Shown here one piece after another: positions 59,272 to 64,000 of a stretch of DNA of 64,000 bases. A program made the translations under genes and the position numbers. This stretch comes from Hibiscus mutabilis (lineage: Eukaryota > Streptophyta > Magnoliopsida > Malvales > Malvaceae): NCBI GenBank assembly GCA_019671005.1, contig CM033723.1, positions 17,623,254-17,687,253 of the forward strand. Reading direction: 5' to 3'. The first letter of the stretch is position 1. Each line of letters opens with the position of its first letter. The notes under the pieces were generated by a model. It saw only the letters and a list, made by a program, of their open reading frames with translations, was not told where the DNA came from and ran no database searches.

Positions 59272-60978
59272 ATTTTGCGATAGCTGAGAGTTGGTTTGAC
59301 TGTTGTGATGTTATTGTGAGTTGTTATATGATGTTTGATATGCACGGTGATTGTAATATGCATAGTGGTTGATGTATGCCATATTGGGGGAAAATTTGGG
59401 AAACACATTGCCTTATTATTACAGTGTGAAATGTTATGATTTTGAAATGGAAGTCTTGGATCCTTGCTTGCGGCTGGCCTGACTATTTTTGTTCTGAAAT
59501 GATTATCATGCCTTAGAAAATGTATTATGTTACGGCCGAAAGGAGAAGTGAGAACTAGCGTGATGCTGTTGCCTTTGAGCAGTGAGTTGAGGAGAGTGTT
59601 GTGTCTCCCGGGGGTTTGTCACCTCAAAGTATGTACCACCTATGCCGGTTAGGCTAGTGTTGGGTGATATGATGTCTTGCTATAGGCGGTGTTCAAAGCT
59701 TTTAAGCTGTTGATGCTGGAGTGCGTGTATTACACGAGCTGTTGGGCAAACGACGTTGCCATTGGAATATCCCTATAGTTTGGGAGGAATTGAGTATCGT
59801 GGGTTGTCACTCGAGGCATCCGAGATAAGGATGGCCAATGTTATTCAGGTTTGGACCAAATGGGCTATATTGGCACATGTAAGATAGGATGTGTTGTATC
59901 CCTGCTGCAAGATGATGTTTTTAGTTGGTGGATAACTATATCCGCGGGCATGAAACACAATGATGTGGATTGGGAGTTTACCAAGCTGTCTTTAAGCAGA
60001 AGTATCTGGGAGTTAGATACTGGGATGGAAAGAAACGAGAGTGCGTGATTTTGGTGTAGGGCAGTATGTCTGTTACTGAGTACGAGGTACAGTTTGTGAG
60101 GTTGAGCCAGTATGCACCTGAGTTAGTTCCTGACGAGAGTATGCGATGTGATCGTTTTTGCTACGGGCTCGTGCAGGAGGTTAAGACATACATGCTCACT
60201 GCTGATTACACAGATTTTGATGTGTTGGTTTCGTGAGCTAAGGATGTTGAGCAGAATCTGGGTATGGCTTCTGGGTCTCGAGGCTTTAGCTCTGGTAAGA
60301 GAACGATTGATTCTAGTTTTGGCGGTGGTCAAGTCCAGAGACACCGTGATCGGATGTTTCACTCAGAGCCAAGGTGTGGCAGAGGTGTTGTTGGACATGG
60401 AGTCTAGGGGCAGGGTGCCCAGGTTAGAGCTTCGTTTAACACCTATTGGGTTTATGGATCCCGAGGTCATCTGAGGCGAGATTGTCCGCGTTTGGCCAGG
60501 GAGGGTCAGACACCTACGCCTATTGTGGCCAATGCTTGTTGGAGTTGTGGGTCTAGCGTTCATCTGAGACGTGATTGTTCTTTGGTGGCTGGAGGTAGGC
60601 AGGGTGCTGCACTTGTTGTTGCTCTGCATAGAGGTCGTGGACTGTTTCAACGTAGAGATGGTGGGGCAAAGGATTGCGACTTATACCGTCCCTGTCCAGC
60701 TTGAGAAAGGTGGACGAACTGGAGTGTATGCGCACCGTGAGGGTCACAATAGCACTGATGGGAGTGCAGATGCATTCTCTTTACAGTCTTTGCCGTGGTA
60801 TTCATTGGTTGATTCTGGTTCTACCCATTCATACATCTTGAGTGCGGATGCACAGTTGCTTGATATACCTGTTGGAATTCTTAATGTGGGTGTTAGAGTG
60901 ACTAGTTCTCTTGGGGAGACAGTCGTGGTTAGGAGGTTGTATCATAGGTGTCCGCTGATGGTTCAGGGACATGAATTT
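59272..60978 (+). pseudogene. Tekay/Del-type gag and protease, degenerate and interrupted
   Basis: The gag core is visible in two frames: 'CVVSLLQDDVFSWWITIS' (59890) and 'YEVQFVRLSQYAPELV'-like sequence at 60080-60130, then 'YMLTADYTDFDVLVS'. Zinc knuckles: 'GSRGHLRRDCPRL' (near 60460, first Cys lost) and 'CWSCGSSVHLRRDC' (near 60540). The protease shows 'YSLVDSGSTHSYILSADAQL' (60800) and 'RCPLMVQGHEF' at 60950, where the next LTR interrupts it. At least four stops (for example 60235, 60405, 60472) lie in the gag frame. Confidence 0.8.
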
Positions 60979-63900
60979 TGTAATATTCCAAAATTTGGCT
61001 AGTGACTAAATTGTAAATTTTGAAAGTTTAAGGGGTTAAAGTATAAACCTTGAAAAAGTTTGGGGACTAAAGTGTAAATTTCTCCAACAAGTAATTTTAT
61101 TCAGTAGAAGAGTGAGTTGGATCAAAATAAGTACCTTGATATCGGTTTTAAGAATTAAGATACATAAAAAGGTACCGAATTTGGATCGACTGAAATTGTT
61201 AAGCTTGCTCAGGCTAGGGAAATACAAAGATGGTTGACCTTTGGGAATGTCCCATAAAGTGTTTTTGATCGATATTTTGGACTCAATAAAAGTAGAAAAT
61301 ATTCGTATGGATTTCAAATAAAGAATTTCTACGAGAAACCTTATGCTATGAAGATTTTCAATAATTATCGGAATAATAGACTAAGTTAAGAAAATTCAGT
61401 CTAAGTCTTTATGAAAGGAAATTTTTAAGGTTTAAAAGTATCATGTGATAGATAGTGAGTTGTATTGGGTACTTTCAAAGTTGGTAAAAATCTGAGGAAA
61501 ATTGAAATGGGAATTGAAGTTCAGTGACCAAAATAAAATTTCTGAAAGTTTTGTGGCCAAAGTATAAACTTTGGAAAAGTTCAGGGACCAAAGTATAATT
61601 TCCAAAAGTTATGTAAGTTAACCCTGTAAATGAATAGTTCACCCCCAAGAGTGATACTTTCGTGTTACCCAGATTTTTCGTACGAAGCTTATATTAATGG
61701 TTATAAAGCTTTAAAGTTCGTAGGAAGAAAATTTGGAAATCGTATTGAGTGAAATTCGAATCTTTGGATCGAATAAATGCAATAAATAAAAATCTAAGAT
61801 ATTTTGGGACATGGCTGGTTGGATTGGAACCAATTTGGTTCAATTTTAATGGAATGGCAATTTTCAAGACTTGTTGTAAATAAAGACTAGTTGGAGGGCA
61901 AATTGGACATTTGCCATGGATGACATTTTTGAAATATTTTGAAACTTTAAGAGAAATTTTGAAAGGCCAATTAAACATGGATTTGATCTTGGCAATTGAG
62001 TTTTGATGAGATTAAATCTTGGCCATTCGATGAAAAGGGCATTTTAGTAATTTCACTATTTAAATGAATTTAAAATTCATTTATACAAGATAAGTTGCCA
62101 AATTGGATGAAAATAAGAAGATGAAGCAAATTTCGAAATATGAGGGGGAGAAAGAAAGAAAAATGGAGAAAAATTTTCCAAGTTCGATTCAAGCCTCGAA
62201 ACTCGATTTTCAGGTAATATTCCGAACTACAAAGTTGTTCTACTCATCAAGCTCTATCTTTTGGTGTAAATAATTTGTGGAAAACATGCTTGATTTATGA
62301 GAATTTTGTATGAGAATAAATTAGGGTTTATGGACTCAATTGGAGGTTTTGAGATTTTATGATTCCATATTGAAATTCAAGTTGAAATCAAGCTTTTGTG
62401 ATGTTAAAATCATGTTATTGAATTGGGATTTAAACTCTACATGTTTTGATTATTATGAAGATGATTAGTGTTTATGGATTCAAGTTTGATTTAGGGTTTA
62501 TGATGTTGGATAAATGATCTAGTAAGCTTGATTTGTTGTTTGAAAGCAAAACCCTAATTTAAATGTTTAGGGACCAATTCAACAAGTTTAAAAGTTGAAG
62601 GACTAAATCTGATTTTTATGGAATTGGTGTGTATTTATGTTATTAGGGATGTTGAAGATATGAAATTGAAGTTAGAATGCAAAACCAATGTTAAATCGAG
62701 TTAGTGACCATTTTGACAAATTGTCAAAGTTAAGTGACCAATTCAGAAATGAGGTTTTAGAGAAGGATTAAATCTTGTTTTTATTATAATGATGGAATTA
62801 AGATCGTAATGTTGATTTGAGGACTAAATTGCAAAGTTAAGAAGCTAGAATCCTTATCTTTGCATTTTAGTGGCTATTTCGGTTAAGAAGGAAAATTAAG
62901 GGAAACTATTATGAATAATTATTTGATGAAGAAGGTGATAAGTTGATGATTTAAAGTAAATAATGGGACTAAATTGAAAAATAGCAAAGTAAGGAGAAAT
63001 TAGTATAAAATTTGAAATTATTTATGAAACTGTGTAAAAACTGGATTTGGCAGTAACTTTGGAAATTCACCATAAATTCCAAAAAAATGTTTAGAAGGTT
63101 AATTTTATACCGATATAAATATGTGTTCGTCTAGTTTCGTTTCCAACAAACGGAAACTAATTTTGTGTTCCGAGCAAAAAGATATGAATTTTTAAGTGAT
63201 GAAAGGTCAGAAAAACAGTTTAGTAGTCTGCTTCGAATTTAGTCCTGGAATTTGACTTTGAAAATTCACCATAAATCGTACAAGTTGAATTTGAGCTATT
63301 AATTTATATGGTTGAAGAGCTTATTGAATCTATATTATTTTAGAACAAACAGAATTGAATTTCGGGTTGTAGATTATTTTATAGAAATATTTCTTTGAAG
63401 GTTGTACAAAGCTGCTCGAAAATGAAAATTAGATATTTTGTATCTAATGTTGGTTATCAAGTTCAGAAGAATTATTTGAAGCTCAAAATGGTTATTAAGG
63501 ACCAAAATGAGGTATTTGACAGTATAAGGAAGGAAGGATTTATGTAAATTTTTATTTTGAATACTTAGATAGCCTAATTGAAATATTGTTAGAAGTGAGT
63601 TTAACAAATGTTTATTTACATGCATGTGATAAATGAAGTTGGATTCAAAACAAAAAGAAGATTTGAGGTTCTATAAAGGAAAAGATCGAATAGAGCTTAG
63701 TGAAGCAAGCTAATAAATGACCCAAGTGAGTGCATTTCTAAATGTTTACATTACATTGAAGTTGGCATCGCATTTCTTTATAATACATGATAAGATACAA
63801 TGCTCGACATGGCAAGCTTGATGGAATACCAGGTACGAATTATTGTTTGCATAAATGATGATGCATTATGCATAATGGCAATGCATGTCTATATAAGGAA

Positions 63901-64000
63901 TATGGACAATAACAAGATTAAAATGAAACAAGATACACCCTGGGGATCCAAGCCCATAGTGAAAATGAACTAACGAGGTGTTTTAATATAAGGAACAAAG
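60979..64000. mobile_element. Second copy of the 35.9-kb solo-LTR family, cut by window end
   Basis: TGTAATATTCCAAAATTTGG starts exactly inside the protease frame. The sequence is the complement of 39540-37000: shared are 'ctagtgactaaattgtaaa', 'gatttcaggtaat..gaactacaaagttgttctactc', 'cgtctagtttcgtttccaac' and 'agaagtgagtttaacaaatg'. About 600-1400 bp more should lie beyond 64000. It may be a solo LTR or the first LTR of a whole element. Confidence 0.8.

Noticed and set aside
1..64000. CRISPR arrays, operons, bacterial features, tRNA or rRNA genes
   Set aside because: The tandem repeats found are plant retroelement repeats; no tRNA or rRNA gene could be recognised by eye, though a tRNA scan was not possible.

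Overview
The window is nuclear DNA of a dicot plant: AT-rich, gene-poor and dominated by nested retrotransposons. The Ogre, Tekay/Del and Athila families and the look of the LTRs suggest a Malvaceae genome such as cotton, but that is an inference from style and not a proven identification. Only one ordinary cellular gene can be recognised, a SWEET sugar transporter on the minus strand at 22.6-23.8 kb.

Layout. 1-18,091 is almost all of a very large Ogre/Tat-type Ty3/gypsy element: 5' LTR (its first ~100 bp lie before the window), PBS, an extra ORF1 before gag, gag, protease, a spliceable intron, RT, two RNase H domains, integrase, a tandem-repeat 3' region and the 3' LTR. Stops and frameshifts make it non-coding today. 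18,092-22,430 is AT-rich spacer with small repeat remnants. 22,633-23,808 holds SWEET exons 2-6 with intact splice sites. Exactly at the 5' edge of exon 2 the nuclear gene joins plastid DNA: about 38 codons of ndhA exon 2 plus the 3' end of the ndhA group II intron (domain V recognisable), in frame with SWEET. SWEET exon 1 is not visible.

24.2-35.2 kb is spacer with foldback MITEs, a hAT element with 8-bp target duplications (32,473-33,802), and short elements whose core is degenerate CCCTAAA-like sequence. 35.2-41.3 kb is a minus-strand LINE (RRM-type ORF1, start of the ORF2 endonuclease) split by a 3.6-kb solo LTR with a perfect 5-bp target duplication. 43,140-44,178 is a 5'-truncated LINE tail with 17-bp target duplications. 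44,277-47,980 is a compact, young LTR element (minus) with gag and protease but no RT or integrase.

48.1-50.3 kb resembles another Ogre-type LTR (minus). 50.7-53.7 kb is a decayed Athila gag-pro-RT-RH, followed by a minus-strand fragment of another retroelement ORF. From 54.85 kb to the end lie an inverted LTR fragment, a complete Tekay/Del-type LTR, PBS and degenerate gag-protease, the last interrupted by a second copy (inverted) of the LTR family seen as the solo LTR at 35.9 kb.

The retroelement genes do not cooperate with the host gene; the biology of most interest is the plastid DNA/SWEET junction. Coordinates of repeats without stated target duplications are approximate.
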